61,285 nt of DNA from Allobosea sp. AAP35 (GTDB lineage Bacteria; Pseudomonadota; Alphaproteobacteria; Rhizobiales; Beijerinckiaceae), in NCBI RefSeq assembly GCF_001295925.1, contig NZ_LJHQ01000028.1, forward strand, positions 1 to 61,285. Direction: 5' to 3'. Each line of letters opens with the position of its first letter. Position 1 is the stretch's first letter. Shown in pieces: positions 37,843 through 49,546 of the stretch. The notes beneath the pieces were generated by a model. It was not told where the DNA came from, did no database searches, and was given only the letters and a program-made list of their open reading frames with translations. The position numbers were made by a program, and so were the translations under genes.

Positions 37843-38868
37843 ATGCGCAAAATTCTCATTCTCGCGGCCGCTACCATCGGTCTGTCCGGCGTGGCTCAGG
37901 CTGCCGACATCACCGGCGCCGGCGCGACGTTCCCCTTCCCGATCTATGCTAAGTGGGCGGAAGCCTACAAGAAAGACACCGGCATCGGCCTGAACTACCA
38001 GTCGATCGGCTCGGGTGGCGGCATCCGCCAGATCAAGTCGAAGACCGTTGATTTCGGCGCCTCCGACATGCCCCTGAAGGGCGAAGACCTGGAGAAGGAC
38101 GGCCTTCTGCAGTTCCCGGCCGTGATGGGCGCTCTCGTCCCCGCGATCAACATCGCCGGCGTCGAAGCCCGCCAGATCAAGTTCACCGGCGAGATGCTGT
38201 CCGAGATCTATCAGGGCACCATCAAGAAGTGGAACGACCCGAAGCTGGTCGCTCTGAACCCGGGCGTGAAGCTGCCCGACGCCAACATCACCGTCGTCTA
38301 TCGCTCGGACGGATCGGGCACGACCTTCGTCTGGACCGACTACCTGTCGCGCGTCTCGCCGGATTGGAAGTCGAAGATCGGCGCCAACACCTCGGTGCAG
38401 TTCCCGGTCGGTATCGGCGGAAAGGGCAATGAGGGCGTCTCGGCTTCGGTGAAGCAGATCGCCAACTCGATCGGCTATGTCGAGTATGCCTATGCCAAGC
38501 AGAACAAGCTGGCCTATGGCCTCGTCCAGAACCGCGATGGCAAGTTCCCGGTTCCGGAGACCGAGTCCTTCCAGGCGGCCGCCGCCAATGCCAACTGGAA
38601 TGAAGCTCCCGGTTTCGGCATCATCATCAACAACCAGCCCGGCGCCGAAGCCTGGCCGATCACCTCGGCCACCTTCATCCTGATGCACAAGAAGGCCGAC
38701 AAGCCCGAGCAGTCCGCTGCCGCGCTTAAGTTCTTCGACTGGGCCTACAAGAACGGCGACAAGCTCGCCGTCGAACTCGAATACGTTCCGATGCCTGCCA
38801 ATGTTAAGGACCAGATCCGCGCCAGCTGGAAGGGCATCACCGACGCCTCCAGCAAGCCCGTGTTCTGA
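37843..38868 (+). CDS. pstS: Phosphate ABC transporter substrate-binding protein
   Basis: This is a 341-residue periplasmic phosphate-binding protein. The signal peptide MRKILILAAATIGLSGVAQA is followed by the PstS opening ITGAGATFPFPIYAKWAEAY. Phosphate-contact segments SIGSGGGIRQIKS, DFGASDMPL and RSDGSGTTFVWTDYLSR are all present. It is preceded by the Pho boxes and followed by a strong hairpin, which would allow pstS to be expressed above pstCAB. Confidence 0.96.
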   Translation: MRKILILAAATIGLSGVAQAADITGAGATFPFPIYAKWAEAYKKDTGIGLNYQSIGSGGGIRQIKSKTVDFGASDMPLKGEDLEKDGLLQFPAVMGALVPAINIAGVEARQIKFTGEMLSEIYQGTIKKWNDPKLVALNPGVKLPDANITVVYRSDGSGTTFVWTDYLSRVSPDWKSKIGANTSVQFPVGIGGKGNEGVSASVKQIANSIGYVEYAYAKQNKLAYGLVQNRDGKFPVPETESFQAAAANANWNEAPGFGIIINNQPGAEAWPITSATFILMHKKADKPEQSAAALKFFDWAYKNGDKLAVELEYVPMPANVKDQIRASWKGITDASSKPVF

Positions 38869-38882
38869 TCATCAAACACATC

Positions 38883-38908
38883 GAGAAGCGGGGGAAACCC
38901 CGCTTCTC
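38883..38908 (+). terminator. Hairpin after pstS
   Basis: A perfect 11-bp stem GAGAAGCGGGG with a GAAA tetraloop is followed by TTTCTCG. It lies 14 bases past the pstS stop and is probably a partial terminator or mRNA stabiliser inside the pst operon. Confidence 0.8.
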
Positions 38909-38939
38909 TTTCTCGACAAGGGTTCGACGTCTCGCGCGA

Positions 38940-38988
38940 CCCTCATCCCGAGCAGCGGTTGCTAGGCGCTCGCTGTTGGGGATGAGGG
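38940..38988. repeat. Intergenic hairpin between pstS and pstC
   Basis: Arms CCCTCATCCC (38940-38949) and GGGATGAGGG (38979-38988) enclose an imperfect inner stem (AGCAGCG, CGCTCGCT). It differs from the other repeat families. Confidence 0.65.
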
Positions 38989-39053
38989 TTCGGCCCAGAG
39001 CCTCGCCTCACTCATAATTTTATCCCATTGGCTTTAAGACCGGAGTTCCACGG

Positions 39054-40025
39054 ATGACTGCCGTGACCGACCCTATGAGCATTCCGGCCGCGCATGTTCA
39101 GCGCAAGACGCCGAAGGGCACTTTCGACCTCATCTTCCGCAATGCCAGCTTCCTCTCGGCGCTGTTCGTGCTGCTGCTGCTCGCCGGCATCATGCTGTCG
39201 ATGGTCATCGGCGGCTGGCCGGCCTTCCGCGCGATGGGCCTGGGCTTCATCACCGGCACGCAATGGGACACGCAGGCCGATGTCTACGGCGCCTGGCCGG
39301 CCATCGCCGGGACGCTCTCGACGGCCTTTCTGGCCCTGGTCATCGGCGTCCCGCTGTCGCTGGGAATCGCAGTCTATCTGACGCAGCTCGCGCCGCCATG
39401 GTTCAAGCAGCCTGTCTCGACCGCCATCGAGCTGCTCGCCGCCGTGCCTTCGATCATCTACGGCATGTGGGGCCTGTTCGTCTTTGTGCCGCTGTTTGCG
39501 GCTTACGTGCAGCAGCCCCTGTCCAATATCGTCGAGGGCATGCCGATCGTCGGCACGATCCTGTATTCGCGCTCGCCTTCGGGCCTGGGCATCCTGACGG
39601 CCGGCATCATCCTGGCTTTCATGATCATCCCCTTCGTGGCCTCGATCGTGCGCGACATGCTCGACCAGATCCCCTCCGTGCTGCGCGAGAGCGCTTACGG
39701 CATCGGGGCGACGACCTGGGAGGTGGTGCGCCATGTGCTGGTGCCGCAGGCTGGTGTCTCGATCATCGGCGCGATCATGCTGGGTCTCGGCCGGGCGCTG
39801 GGCGAAACCATGGCGGTGACCTTCGTCGTCGGCAACGCCAACCGGCTTTCGGCCTCGATCATGGATCCAGGCTCGACCATCGCCTCGCGCATCGCCAATG
39901 AATTCAACGAAGCCATCGGCCTGCAGCTGAACGCGCTGATCGCGCTGGGTTGCATCCTGTTCTTCGTCACCTTCGTCGTCCTCGTCATCGCGCGCATCCT
40001 CGTCGCACGCGTCAAAGCCTTCTGA
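39054..40025 (+). CDS. pstC: Phosphate ABC transporter permease PstC
   Basis: This is a 323-residue inner-membrane permease. A cytoplasmic N-terminus is followed by a first hydrophobic helix at about 31-55. Then come the binding-protein-dependent transport domain with six helices and the cytoplasmic EAA loop (ESAYGIGATTWEVVRHVLVPQA). GMWGLFVFVPLF and GLGRALGETMAVTFVVGN are PstC-specific. It is followed by pstA 14 bases later. Confidence 0.95.
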   Translation: MTAVTDPMSIPAAHVQRKTPKGTFDLIFRNASFLSALFVLLLLAGIMLSMVIGGWPAFRAMGLGFITGTQWDTQADVYGAWPAIAGTLSTAFLALVIGVPLSLGIAVYLTQLAPPWFKQPVSTAIELLAAVPSIIYGMWGLFVFVPLFAAYVQQPLSNIVEGMPIVGTILYSRSPSGLGILTAGIILAFMIIPFVASIVRDMLDQIPSVLRESAYGIGATTWEVVRHVLVPQAGVSIIGAIMLGLGRALGETMAVTFVVGNANRLSASIMDPGSTIASRIANEFNEAIGLQLNALIALGCILFFVTFVVLVIARILVARVKAF

Positions 40026-40039
40026 GCGGGTTGAAGATC

Positions 40040-40930
40040 ATGAGCCTGGCCACCCCCTCCACCGTGCGCGAACTGCCGCCATCGACCTGGGGCCGCGTCC
40101 GCAAGTCGCGTCGCGTCGCCGACAAGGCGATGCGGATCATCACCGCCAGCTTCACGATGATCGCGATCTTCGTGCTGTTCTGGATCCTCGGCATGCTGAT
40201 CGTGAAGGGCATCGGCGGCCTGTCGGTCGCGACCTTCACGCAGACAATGCCGGGCCCCGGCTCGCAGGGCGGTGGCCTCGCCAACGCCATCGTCGGCTCG
40301 ATCATCCTGACCTTCCTCGGCATCGCCATCGCGACGCCGATCGGCGTGCTGGCCGGGACCTATCTCGCCGAATACGGCAAGGGCTCGAAGCTCGCCGACC
40401 TGATCCGCTTCATCAACGACATTCTGCTCTCGGCGCCGTCGATCCTGATCGGCCTGTTCGTCTACGTCATCCTGGTCGAGCCGCTCGGCGGCTATTCGGG
40501 CTGGGCCGGCGGCGTCGCGCTTGGCATCATCGCGATCCCGGTCATCGTGCGCACCACCGAGGACATGCTGCGCCTGGTGCCCGGCCCGCTGCGCGAGGCC
40601 GGCTCGGCGCTCGGCGCGCCGACCTCGGTCGTGATCACCTCGATCACCTGGAAGGCCGCCAAATCGGGCATGGTCACCGGCATCCTCCTGGCGCTGGCCC
40701 GCATCGCCGGCGAGACCGCGCCGCTGATCTTCACCGCGCTCAACAACTCGTTCTGGTTCTCGCCGGACCTTCTGGGCGGCGTCTCCAACCTGCCGGTGAC
40801 GATCTACCAGTTCGCCTCTGCGCCTTACGAGAACTGGCAGCAGCTCGCCTGGGCCGGCTCGCTGATCATCACCATGTCCATCCTCGTGCTCTCGATCGTC
40901 GCCCGTCGCATCGTGCGTGGCGCCAAATAA
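40040..40930 (+). CDS. pstA: Phosphate ABC transporter permease PstA
   Basis: This is a 296-residue permease partner of PstC. The ATG at 40040 is chosen because the longer frame from 39950 overlaps pstC. A first helix at about 32-55 and GVLAGTYLAEYGKGSKLADL precede the EAA loop (EAGSALGAPTSVVITSITWK) and ARIAGETAPLIFTAL. It is complete and in the conserved order after pstC. Confidence 0.95.
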   Translation: MSLATPSTVRELPPSTWGRVRKSRRVADKAMRIITASFTMIAIFVLFWILGMLIVKGIGGLSVATFTQTMPGPGSQGGGLANAIVGSIILTFLGIAIATPIGVLAGTYLAEYGKGSKLADLIRFINDILLSAPSILIGLFVYVILVEPLGGYSGWAGGVALGIIAIPVIVRTTEDMLRLVPGPLREAGSALGAPTSVVITSITWKAAKSGMVTGILLALARIAGETAPLIFTALNNSFWFSPDLLGGVSNLPVTIYQFASAPYENWQQLAWAGSLIITMSILVLSIVARRIVRGAK

Positions 40931-40999
40931 GCCTGCGCCAAGTCATTCCGCCACACCGTCATCCTGCGACCACCGCGTCCGACCCGAAGGAACCCTTCG

Positions 41000-41800
41000 A
41001 TGCTCTCCACCCTCGAACTCAGCCCCCAGACGCTCGATGCCGATGCTCCCGTCCGGATCAAGGTCAAGAACCTCGATTTCTACTATGGTGAGCACAAGGC
41101 GCTGAAGGCGATCGATCTCGACTTCCGTGACCGCCACGTCACGGCGCTGATCGGCCCCTCGGGCTGCGGCAAGTCGACCCTGCTGCGCATCTTCAACCGG
41201 ATCTACTCGCTCTATCCCGAGCAGAGGGCCACCGGCGAGGTCATGCTCGACGGCCGCAACGTCATCTCCAACGATGTCGACGTCAACGAGCTGCGCTCGC
41301 GCATCGGCATGGTCTTCCAGAAGCCGACGCCGTTCCCGATGTCGATCTACGACAATGTCGCCTTTGGCATCCGTCTCTACGAGAAGCCGCCGAAGTCCGA
41401 GCTGGACGACCGTGTCGAGGGCGCGCTGCGCCGCGCCGCGCTCTGGGACGAGGTCAAGGACAAGCTCAAGACCTCGGGCATGGGCCTGTCGGGCGGCCAG
41501 CAGCAGCGCCTGTGCATCGCGCGCACCATCGCGCAGAAGCCGGAAGTGATCCTGTTCGACGAGCCGACCTCGGCGCTCGACCCGATCTCGACCGGCAAAA
41601 TCGAGGACCTGCTGGAGCAGCTCAAGACCGACTTCACCATCGTCATCGTCACGCACAACATGCAGCAGGCGGCGCGCATTTCGCAGTACACCGCCTTCAT
41701 GTATCTCGGCGAGGTGATCGAGTTCGCGCCGACCAACACGATCTTCATGAACCCGAGCAAGAAGCAGACGCAGGACTACGTCACCGGCCGATTCGGCTGA
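41000..41800 (+). CDS. pstB: Phosphate ABC transporter ATP-binding protein
   Basis: This is a 266-residue ABC ATPase. Walker [10 protein letters not shown] is at about residues 53-61. The signature [16 protein letters not shown], Walker [14 protein letters not shown] and the switch [12 protein letters not shown] are intact. The PstB-specific [16 protein letters not shown] loop is present. The start codon at 41000 follows an AAGGAAC site. It energises PstCA and takes part in signalling to PhoR. Confidence 0.96.
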   Translation: MLSTLELSPQTLDADAPVRIKVKNLDFYYGEHKALKAIDLDFRDRHVTALIGPSGCGKSTLLRIFNRIYSLYPEQRATGEVMLDGRNVISNDVDVNELRSRIGMVFQKPTPFPMSIYDNVAFGIRLYEKPPKSELDDRVEGALRRAALWDEVKDKLKTSGMGLSGGQQQRLCIARTIAQKPEVILFDEPTSALDPISTGKIEDLLEQLKTDFTIVIVTHNMQQAARISQYTAFMYLGEVIEFAPTNTIFMNPSKKQTQDYVTGRFG

Positions 41801-41842
41801 TCGCCCGTCGCCTCCGCCTCGCTTTCAAAGGATCTTGCCGCG

Positions 41843-42562
41843 ATGACCGAACATACCGTCCGCTCCTATGATGCCGATCTCGAGGCGCTGCGCCGCAGCC
41901 TCGCCGAGATGGGCGGCATGTCCGAGCGCATGCTCGGCGATTCCACCGTCGCACTGGTGCGGCGCGACACCTCGCTCGCCCAGAAGGTGATCTCGGCCGA
42001 CCAGCGCCTCGACAATTTGCAGCGCGACGTCGAGGAGCGCGCGGTGCTGACCATCGCCCGGCGCCAGCCGCTGGCTCACGATCTGCGTGAGCTGATCTCG
42101 GCGATCCGCATCGCTTCCGACATCGAACGCGTTGGCGATCTCGCCAAGAACATCGCCAAGCGGGCGGTCGCGATCTCCGGCCAGTTCCAGCCGCCGCCGC
42201 GCGCCGTGGTCGGCCTCGAGCATATGAGCCGCCTCGTCCAGGCTCAGCTCAAGGATGTACTCGACGCCTATGCCGTCGGCAACGAGCAGAAGGCGCTCGA
42301 GGTCTGGCATCGTGACGGCGAGATCGACGCGCTCTACACCTCGCTGTTCCGCGAGCTCCTGACCTATATGATGGAAGATCCGCGCAACATCACCTTCTGC
42401 ACCCATCTCCTGTTCTGCGCCAAGAACATCGAGCGCATCGGCGACCACACCACCAACATCGCCGAGACGATCCATTATCTGGTCACCGGCGAATCGCTTG
42501 ATCTCAACCGCCCCAAATTCGACACCACCGACATCAGCGTCGAGGCGGTGGCAGGCAAGTAG
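41843..42562 (+). CDS. phoU: Phosphate signalling complex protein PhoU
   Basis: This is a 239-residue all-helical PhoU with two three-helix PhoU repeats. The metal-binding E/D-xxxD motifs are visible as ASDIERVGDLAKNIAKRA in the first repeat and CAKNIERIGDHTTNIAETI in the second. It represses PhoR kinase activity when phosphate is sufficient. It lies 42 bases after pstB and before phoB, the usual order. Confidence 0.95.
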   Translation: MTEHTVRSYDADLEALRRSLAEMGGMSERMLGDSTVALVRRDTSLAQKVISADQRLDNLQRDVEERAVLTIARRQPLAHDLRELISAIRIASDIERVGDLAKNIAKRAVAISGQFQPPPRAVVGLEHMSRLVQAQLKDVLDAYAVGNEQKALEVWHRDGEIDALYTSLFRELLTYMMEDPRNITFCTHLLFCAKNIERIGDHTTNIAETIHYLVTGESLDLNRPKFDTTDISVEAVAGK

Positions 42563-42571
42563 AACACATGA

Positions 42572-42656
42572 GCGTCATGGTCGGGCTTGACCCGGCCGTC
42601 TCGGAAACCAGAACCCTCTGGTCCTGCGAGCCTCGGGTCAAGCCCGAGGCTGACGC
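42572..42656. repeat. Type B intergenic palindromic repeat
   Basis: It begins CGTCATGGTCGGGCTTGACC and ends GTCAAGCCCGAGGCTGACG, with an inner CCAGAACCCTCTGG hairpin. It separates phoU from phoB within the operon. Confidence 0.8.
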
Positions 42657-42689
42657 CCTGTACCGCCCATCATTCGGAAAAGTCGCGCC

Positions 42690-43388
42690 ATGCCCGCCCG
42701 CATCCTGATCGTCGAGGACGAGGAGCCGCTCACCCTGCTCCTGCGCTACAATCTCGAGGCTGAGGGCTTCGTGGTCGATAGCGTCGCGCGCGGCGACGAT
42801 GCCGAACTGCATCTACGCGATCACACCCCCGATCTCGTCCTGCTCGACTGGATGCTGCCCGGGCTGTCGGGGATCGAGCTCTGCCGCCGTCTGCGGGCGC
42901 GCCGCGACACCGAGCGGGTGCCGATCATCATGCTGACCGCGCGCGGCGAGGAAACCGAGCGCGTGCGGGGCTTAGCCACCGGCGCCGATGATTACGTCGT
43001 CAAGCCGTTCTCGCTGCCGGAACTGATCGCACGCATCCAGGCGCTGTTGCGCCGGGCCAAGCCGGGCCATGTCGCGGGCCTGCTGACCGCGGGCGATCTC
43101 GAACTGGACCGCACCACCCGCCGCGTCCGCCGCTCGGGCTTCGAACTGCATCTCGGCCCCACCGAGTTCCGCCTGCTCGAATTCCTGATGCAGGCGCCCG
43201 GCCGGGTCTATTCCCGCGCCCAGCTTCTCGACGCGGTCTGGGGCCGCGACGTCTATATCGACGAGCGCACGGTCGACGTCCATGTCGGCCGCCTGCGCAA
43301 GGCGATCACGCCGGGAGACGCCAAGGACCCGCTGCGCACCGTGCGCGGCGCGGGTTACGCCTTCGACGAGACGTTTGCCCGGGTGTGA
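42690..43388 (+). CDS. phoB: Phosphate regulon response regulator PhoB
   Basis: This is a 232-residue OmpR/PhoB response regulator. The receiver domain has acidic residues D10/E11/E12 and the phosphorylated Asp53 in LLDWMLPG, with Thr and Lys in LTARGE and DDYVVKPFSLPEL. The C-terminal winged helix has LGPTEFRLLEFLMQAPGRVY, then DERTVDVHVGRLRKAI. It should bind the Pho boxes ahead of pstS. Last gene of the cluster. Confidence 0.95.
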   Translation: MPARILIVEDEEPLTLLLRYNLEAEGFVVDSVARGDDAELHLRDHTPDLVLLDWMLPGLSGIELCRRLRARRDTERVPIIMLTARGEETERVRGLATGADDYVVKPFSLPELIARIQALLRRAKPGHVAGLLTAGDLELDRTTRRVRRSGFELHLGPTEFRLLEFLMQAPGRVYSRAQLLDAVWGRDVYIDERTVDVHVGRLRKAITPGDAKDPLRTVRGAGYAFDETFARV

Positions 43389-43420
43389 GGGCGTTTGTTC
43401 ACGCTGCCTCTCATCCGCGC

Positions 43421-43523
43421 TGTCATCCCGGACAAGCGGCGAAGCCGCGCCGATCCGGGATCCATGCCTGAACCATTCCAGAATGGGTCCCGGGTCTGCG
43501 CTCCGCTCCGCCCGGGCCGACGG
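43421..43523. repeat. Type A intergenic palindromic repeat
   Basis: It begins TGTCATCCCGGACAAGCGGC and ends GCCCGGGCCGACGG, with inner GGGATCCATG and ATGGGTCCCGG. It lies downstream of phoB. Confidence 0.75.
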
Positions 43524-43581
43524 CGCGCATCGGCTGGATGTATCGCTTGACCGCTAGGGCTTCACGGCGCAAGCCGGCCCG

Positions 43582-44826
43582 ATGCACAAAGACATCGCCA
43601 TCATCGGCGCCGGCCCCGCGGGGCTGATCGCGGCCGAGCGGCTGGCCCAGGCCGGCCATCACGTCACGCTCCATGACCGCATGCCCTCGCCCGCGCGCAA
43701 ATTCCTGCTCGCCGGGCGCGGCGGCCTCAACCTCACCCATTCCGAACCGCTGGAAACCTTCCTGCCGCATTATGGCGCAGCGCGGACCCTGCTGGAGCCG
43801 GCGATCGCCGCCTTCCCGCCGCAGGCGCTGCGGGACTGGGCCGACGCGCTTGGCGCGGAGAGCTTCATCGGCACCAGCGGGCGCGTCTTTCCCAAGGCGA
43901 TGAAGGCCTCGCCGCTGCTGCGGGCCTGGCTGCGCCGGCTCGACGGGCTCGGGGTGCGGCTCGAAGCCGGCCGGCGCTGGACCGGCTGGAACGACGACGG
44001 CGCGCTGGCCTTCGAGGACCGCGATGGAAATGCGCTCACGCTCGCACCCGATGCGACGCTGCTGGCGCTTGGCGGCGCGAGTTGGCCGCGACTCGGCTCC
44101 GATGGCGGCTGGGTGCCGCTGCTCGCGGGCCAGGGCGTCGCCGTTTCGCCGCTGCGCCCGGCCAATGGCGGTTTCGCCGTGACGTGGTCGGACACACTGC
44201 GCGAGCGCTTTGCGGGCGCACCGCTGAAGCGGATCACGCTTCGATTTGCCGGCAAAGAGGTAGCTGGCGAGGCGATGATCGACGCCCATGGTCTTGAAGG
44301 CGGCGCCATCTACGCCCTGTCGGGTCCGTTGCGCGAGGCCATCGCCCGGGATGGCTCGGCGCGGCTCGAAATCGATCTGCGTCCCGATCTCGACATTGCC
44401 CGCCTGACCGAAAAGCTCGGCAAGCGCCGCCCGGGCGAAACGCTGAGCAACCATCTGCGCAAGGCGGCGGGCCTTTCGCCCGCGGCCGTGGCCGTGCTGC
44501 GCGACAGCGTTGGGGGCAAGCTCGACGAGGCGCCCGAGGCGCTGGCGGCGGCGATCAAATCCGCGCCCCTGTGCCTGACCGGGACGATGCCGATCGACCG
44601 CGCGATCTCGACAGCCGGCGGCATCGAGGCCTCCGAGATCGATGCCGGCTACATGCTGCGCCGCCTGCCGGGCGTCTTCGTCGCCGGCGAGATGCTCGAC
44701 TGGGAGGCGCCCACCGGCGGCTATCTGTTGCAGGGCTGTTTCGCGACGGGTGTCGCCGCGGCGGCGGGGATGGTGGCGTGGCTGGAAGCGCGCGACGGCT
44801 CAGGGCAAGACGCCTCCAGCCCGTGA
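43582..44826 (+). CDS. TIGR03862-type flavoprotein (BaiN/HI0933 family)
   Basis: This is a 414-residue FAD flavoprotein. FAD-binding IAIIGAGPAGLIAAERLA is at residues 5-22 and the family signature LLAGRGGLNLTHSE at about 44-57 (the GGGRCN motif of HI0933/BaiN proteins). The C-terminal GEMLDWEAPTGGYLLQGCFATG binds the flavin. The substrate is unknown. BaiN acts on bile-acid intermediates in gut bacteria, but this branch is uncharacterised. Start ATG at 43582; the gene stands between phoB and a small DUF2945 gene. Confidence 0.86.
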   Translation: MHKDIAIIGAGPAGLIAAERLAQAGHHVTLHDRMPSPARKFLLAGRGGLNLTHSEPLETFLPHYGAARTLLEPAIAAFPPQALRDWADALGAESFIGTSGRVFPKAMKASPLLRAWLRRLDGLGVRLEAGRRWTGWNDDGALAFEDRDGNALTLAPDATLLALGGASWPRLGSDGGWVPLLAGQGVAVSPLRPANGGFAVTWSDTLRERFAGAPLKRITLRFAGKEVAGEAMIDAHGLEGGAIYALSGPLREAIARDGSARLEIDLRPDLDIARLTEKLGKRRPGETLSNHLRKAAGLSPAAVAVLRDSVGGKLDEAPEALAAAIKSAPLCLTGTMPIDRAISTAGGIEASEIDAGYMLRRLPGVFVAGEMLDWEAPTGGYLLQGCFATGVAAAAGMVAWLEARDGSGQDASSP

Positions 44827-44884
44827 ACCCGGCCGGCCCCGGCGCGTTGCACCGGGCAACGATCGGCGATCACGGAGACACCGC

Positions 44885-45103
44885 ATGACAGAACCGCTGC
44901 GCAAGGGCGCCGCCGTCCGCTGGCACTGGGGCAGCGGCACCGCCGAGGGCGAAATCGAGGCGGTCTTCACCAAGCCCGTCAGCCGCACGATCAAGGGCAA
45001 GCGCATCCGCCGCAACGCCTCGCAGGACAAGCCGGCCTATCTGGTCCGGCAGGCGGATGGAGCGAAGGCTCTGAAGTCGCACAGCGAGCTGGAGGCTCAC
45101 TGA
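44885..45103 (+). CDS. DUF2945 (HVA1/TUDOR-like) protein
   Basis: This is a 72-residue protein matching the DUF2945/hypervirulence-associated TUDOR domain. It has [19 protein letters not shown], then a basic loop and [22 protein letters not shown], a small SH3-like barrel. The role is unknown. The ATG at 44885 is 58 bases after the flavoprotein stop. Confidence 0.82.
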   Translation: MTEPLRKGAAVRWHWGSGTAEGEIEAVFTKPVSRTIKGKRIRRNASQDKPAYLVRQADGAKALKSHSELEAH

Positions 45104-45132
45104 GGCGGCGCCCACTTCTCGTCCGGCTCGGG

Positions 45133-45155
45133 ATTTTCGGGGCAAGCCCGAGAAT
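45133..45155. repeat. Short palindrome of the ATTCTCGGGC type
   Basis: ATTTTCGGG, GCAAG, CCCGAGAAT forms a 9-base near-perfect stem upstream of uvrB. Related to the element at 51001-51034. Confidence 0.6.
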
Positions 45156-45251
45156 GGCGCCACCATGCTCCTGCCAACTCCCGTCACCAGTGCGCCCTCC
45201 CATGCGCCTTGCCCTCTCGCGCGCGGCGGGGATACGCCCCATATTGCCAGG

Positions 45252-47924
<2,673 letters not shown>

Positions 47925-47949
47925 GGCGATCCTCTCTGAGGATAAGGCG

Positions 47950-48571
47950 CGAGGAACCCCTCTCCTGCATCGAAGTCGGCTGTTGCCGACTTCGACACTC
48001 TGAGTGCTGATCTCGGGCAGGCCCGAGATCAGTGAGAGGGGCAGGGGAGAGGTGACGGCCGGTTCACCAGCGAGGGACCATGGCAACCGAGCGACAAACC
48101 TTCGCCCGAAAACTCCGCCGGCAATCGACCACCCCCGAGGACATCCTCTGGAGCCTCCTGCGCGCCCACCGCCTCGACGGGCTCAAATTCCAGCGCCAGG
48201 TGCCGCTGCTCGGTTACACCGTCGATTTCCTCTGCTTCCAGCGCAAGCTCGTCATCGAACTCGACGGCGCGCAGCATGATGTCGAGCGCGACTACGACGC
48301 GGCACGCACAGCGGAGATCGAGCGCCACGGCTTCATGGTCATCCGCTTTCGCAACGAGGCGGTGCTGAACGACCGCGACGCCGTCATCGCCGCCATCCGC
48401 GCGGCGGCCGGAACCTCGACGCAGAACCCTCTCCTGTAAGGAGAGGGCAGGGAGAGGTGACGGCCAGTTGCCGCATGAGGCTGAGGTCAGCAGCGGTTAA
48501 GTTTGTGTCTCGCTGGTCCAGCGGCCGTCACCTCTCCCCTACCCCTCTCCTTACAGGAGAGGGGTTCCTCG
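47950..48571. mobile_element. Candidate DUF559-carrying unit bracketed by 18-bp inverted repeats
   Basis: An exact 18-base inverted repeat, CGAGGAACCCCTCTCCTG at 47950-47967 and its complement at 48554-48571, encloses one gene (DUF559) and more copies of CTCTCC/GGAGAG palindromes. Beyond the right end lies a second, diverged copy of the uvrB 3' end. No transposase is present. Mobility is inference. Confidence 0.5.
48080..48439 (+). CDS. DUF559 (Vsr/PD-(D/E)XK-like) endonuclease domain protein
   Basis: This is a 119-residue DUF559 protein. The N-terminal RQTFARKLRRQSTTPEDILW is the family opening. The core KFQRQVPLLGYTVDFLCFQ, then LVIELDGAQH, resembles the very-short-patch-repair and restriction nuclease fold, with Asp49, Glu60 and Asp62 as candidate catalytic residues. 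VIRFRNEAVLNDRDAVIAAI closes the domain. It is likely a nuclease, though the substrate is unknown. It is flanked on both sides by palindromic CTCTCC repeats. Confidence 0.83.
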   Translation: MATERQTFARKLRRQSTTPEDILWSLLRAHRLDGLKFQRQVPLLGYTVDFLCFQRKLVIELDGAQHDVERDYDAARTAEIERHGFMVIRFRNEAVLNDRDAVIAAIRAAAGTSTQNPLL

Positions 48572-48582
48572 TGCTTTAAGTG

Positions 48583-48666
48583 CCGACGCTGGACGAGATG
48601 GGGCCGAGGGTGGAGGCGCGGCCGAAGGGAGCTGGGGAGGAGCGGGGTGGGAGACGGAGGGGGTAG
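48583..48666 (+). pseudogene. Second, diverged copy of the uvrB 3' end
   Basis: Read in frame, this 84-base stretch gives [20 protein letters not shown] followed by a Gly/Arg tail and a stop. It aligns without gaps to the last 28 codons of uvrB at 47841-47924 (67 of 84 bases identical, counted by hand). There is no start codon or upstream coding sequence, so it is a remnant left by a duplication or by an insertion into uvrB's tail. Confidence 0.8.
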
Positions 48667-48739
48667 AGGGCGGCGGATACGTCGTTATCGCTTGCAATAC
48701 ATCTCGGTTTGGGTACCCCTGTGCTTAAAGGGGAGCGAG

Positions 48740-49537
48740 ATGCCTGGAACAGTCATTACTCACACTGCTGAAACATTTTCTGAAATAATGAATATTGTCG
48801 AATCGTTTCAGTCAGCACACAAATCCGCTTGGTATAGAGGGTCAGGAAAAGAAAATTATAGTCTAACGCCTAGTTTGTTTCGTCATCCCAAAACAAAAAA
48901 AGCGGAAGATCTTCATAGAATGGAAAGAGAGATCTCTGCTAAATTTATGCAGAGATCACCGCCTTTTGTACAGCAAGGATTTTCTGATGAGTGGGAAAGA
49001 ATGTTTTATATGCAGCATTATGGTATACCCACTAGGTTGCTAGACTGGACCGAGAGTCCATTCGTCGCTCTATATTTTGCGCTAACGTCTGCACAGAGGG
49101 ACAAAAAGAGCAAGGTCTCGGAATCGGTTGCTGTTTGGATGCTGAATCCCATATTATGGAATAAATGGGCTCTCAAGGATATTTCGTATAATGGTGAAAT
49201 ATTAGATTCAACTAAGGAGCAAGTAAAAGGTTATAGTCCAGTTGTTGATATAGACGACCGTAAGAATATCGCCGTTATGATTCATGGTACTCATAATAGC
49301 GCGCGAATAGTAGCGCAAAGAGGTATGTTTGCCTTGTTTGGAAAAGGCACGCAGTGCATGTCTGTTGTTTATAAAGAAGAAAAATTTCCAGATAGTTCGT
49401 TGCAAAAAATCATTATCGGAAAGGATCATGTCGATTCAATAGCTGAATCGCTTTTCAGAAAGGGAGTATCTGATTCTACCGTCTATCCGGACCTTCACGG
49501 ATTATCTTTGGAGCTACGGCGGTCTTTTGGCTTTTGA
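48740..49537 (+). CDS. FRG domain-containing protein
   Basis: This is a 265-residue protein with an FRG domain. The (F/Y)RG motif is seen as WYRGSG at residues 31-36. The second conserved block, MQHYGIPTRLLDWTESPFVA, is at 91-110. The start ATG at 48740 follows a GGGAG site. The nucleotide composition is strikingly AT-rich (38% G+C in the line I counted) with AT-ending codons rare elsewhere here, which indicates horizontal acquisition. It is nine bases ahead of a DUF262 gene and surely cotranscribed. FRG proteins occur in phage-defence islands; the activity is unknown. Confidence 0.85.
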   Translation: MPGTVITHTAETFSEIMNIVESFQSAHKSAWYRGSGKENYSLTPSLFRHPKTKKAEDLHRMEREISAKFMQRSPPFVQQGFSDEWERMFYMQHYGIPTRLLDWTESPFVALYFALTSAQRDKKSKVSESVAVWMLNPILWNKWALKDISYNGEILDSTKEQVKGYSPVVDIDDRKNIAVMIHGTHNSARIVAQRGMFALFGKGTQCMSVVYKEEKFPDSSLQKIIIGKDHVDSIAESLFRKGVSDSTVYPDLHGLSLELRRSFGF

Positions 49538-49546
49538 GGATTTATC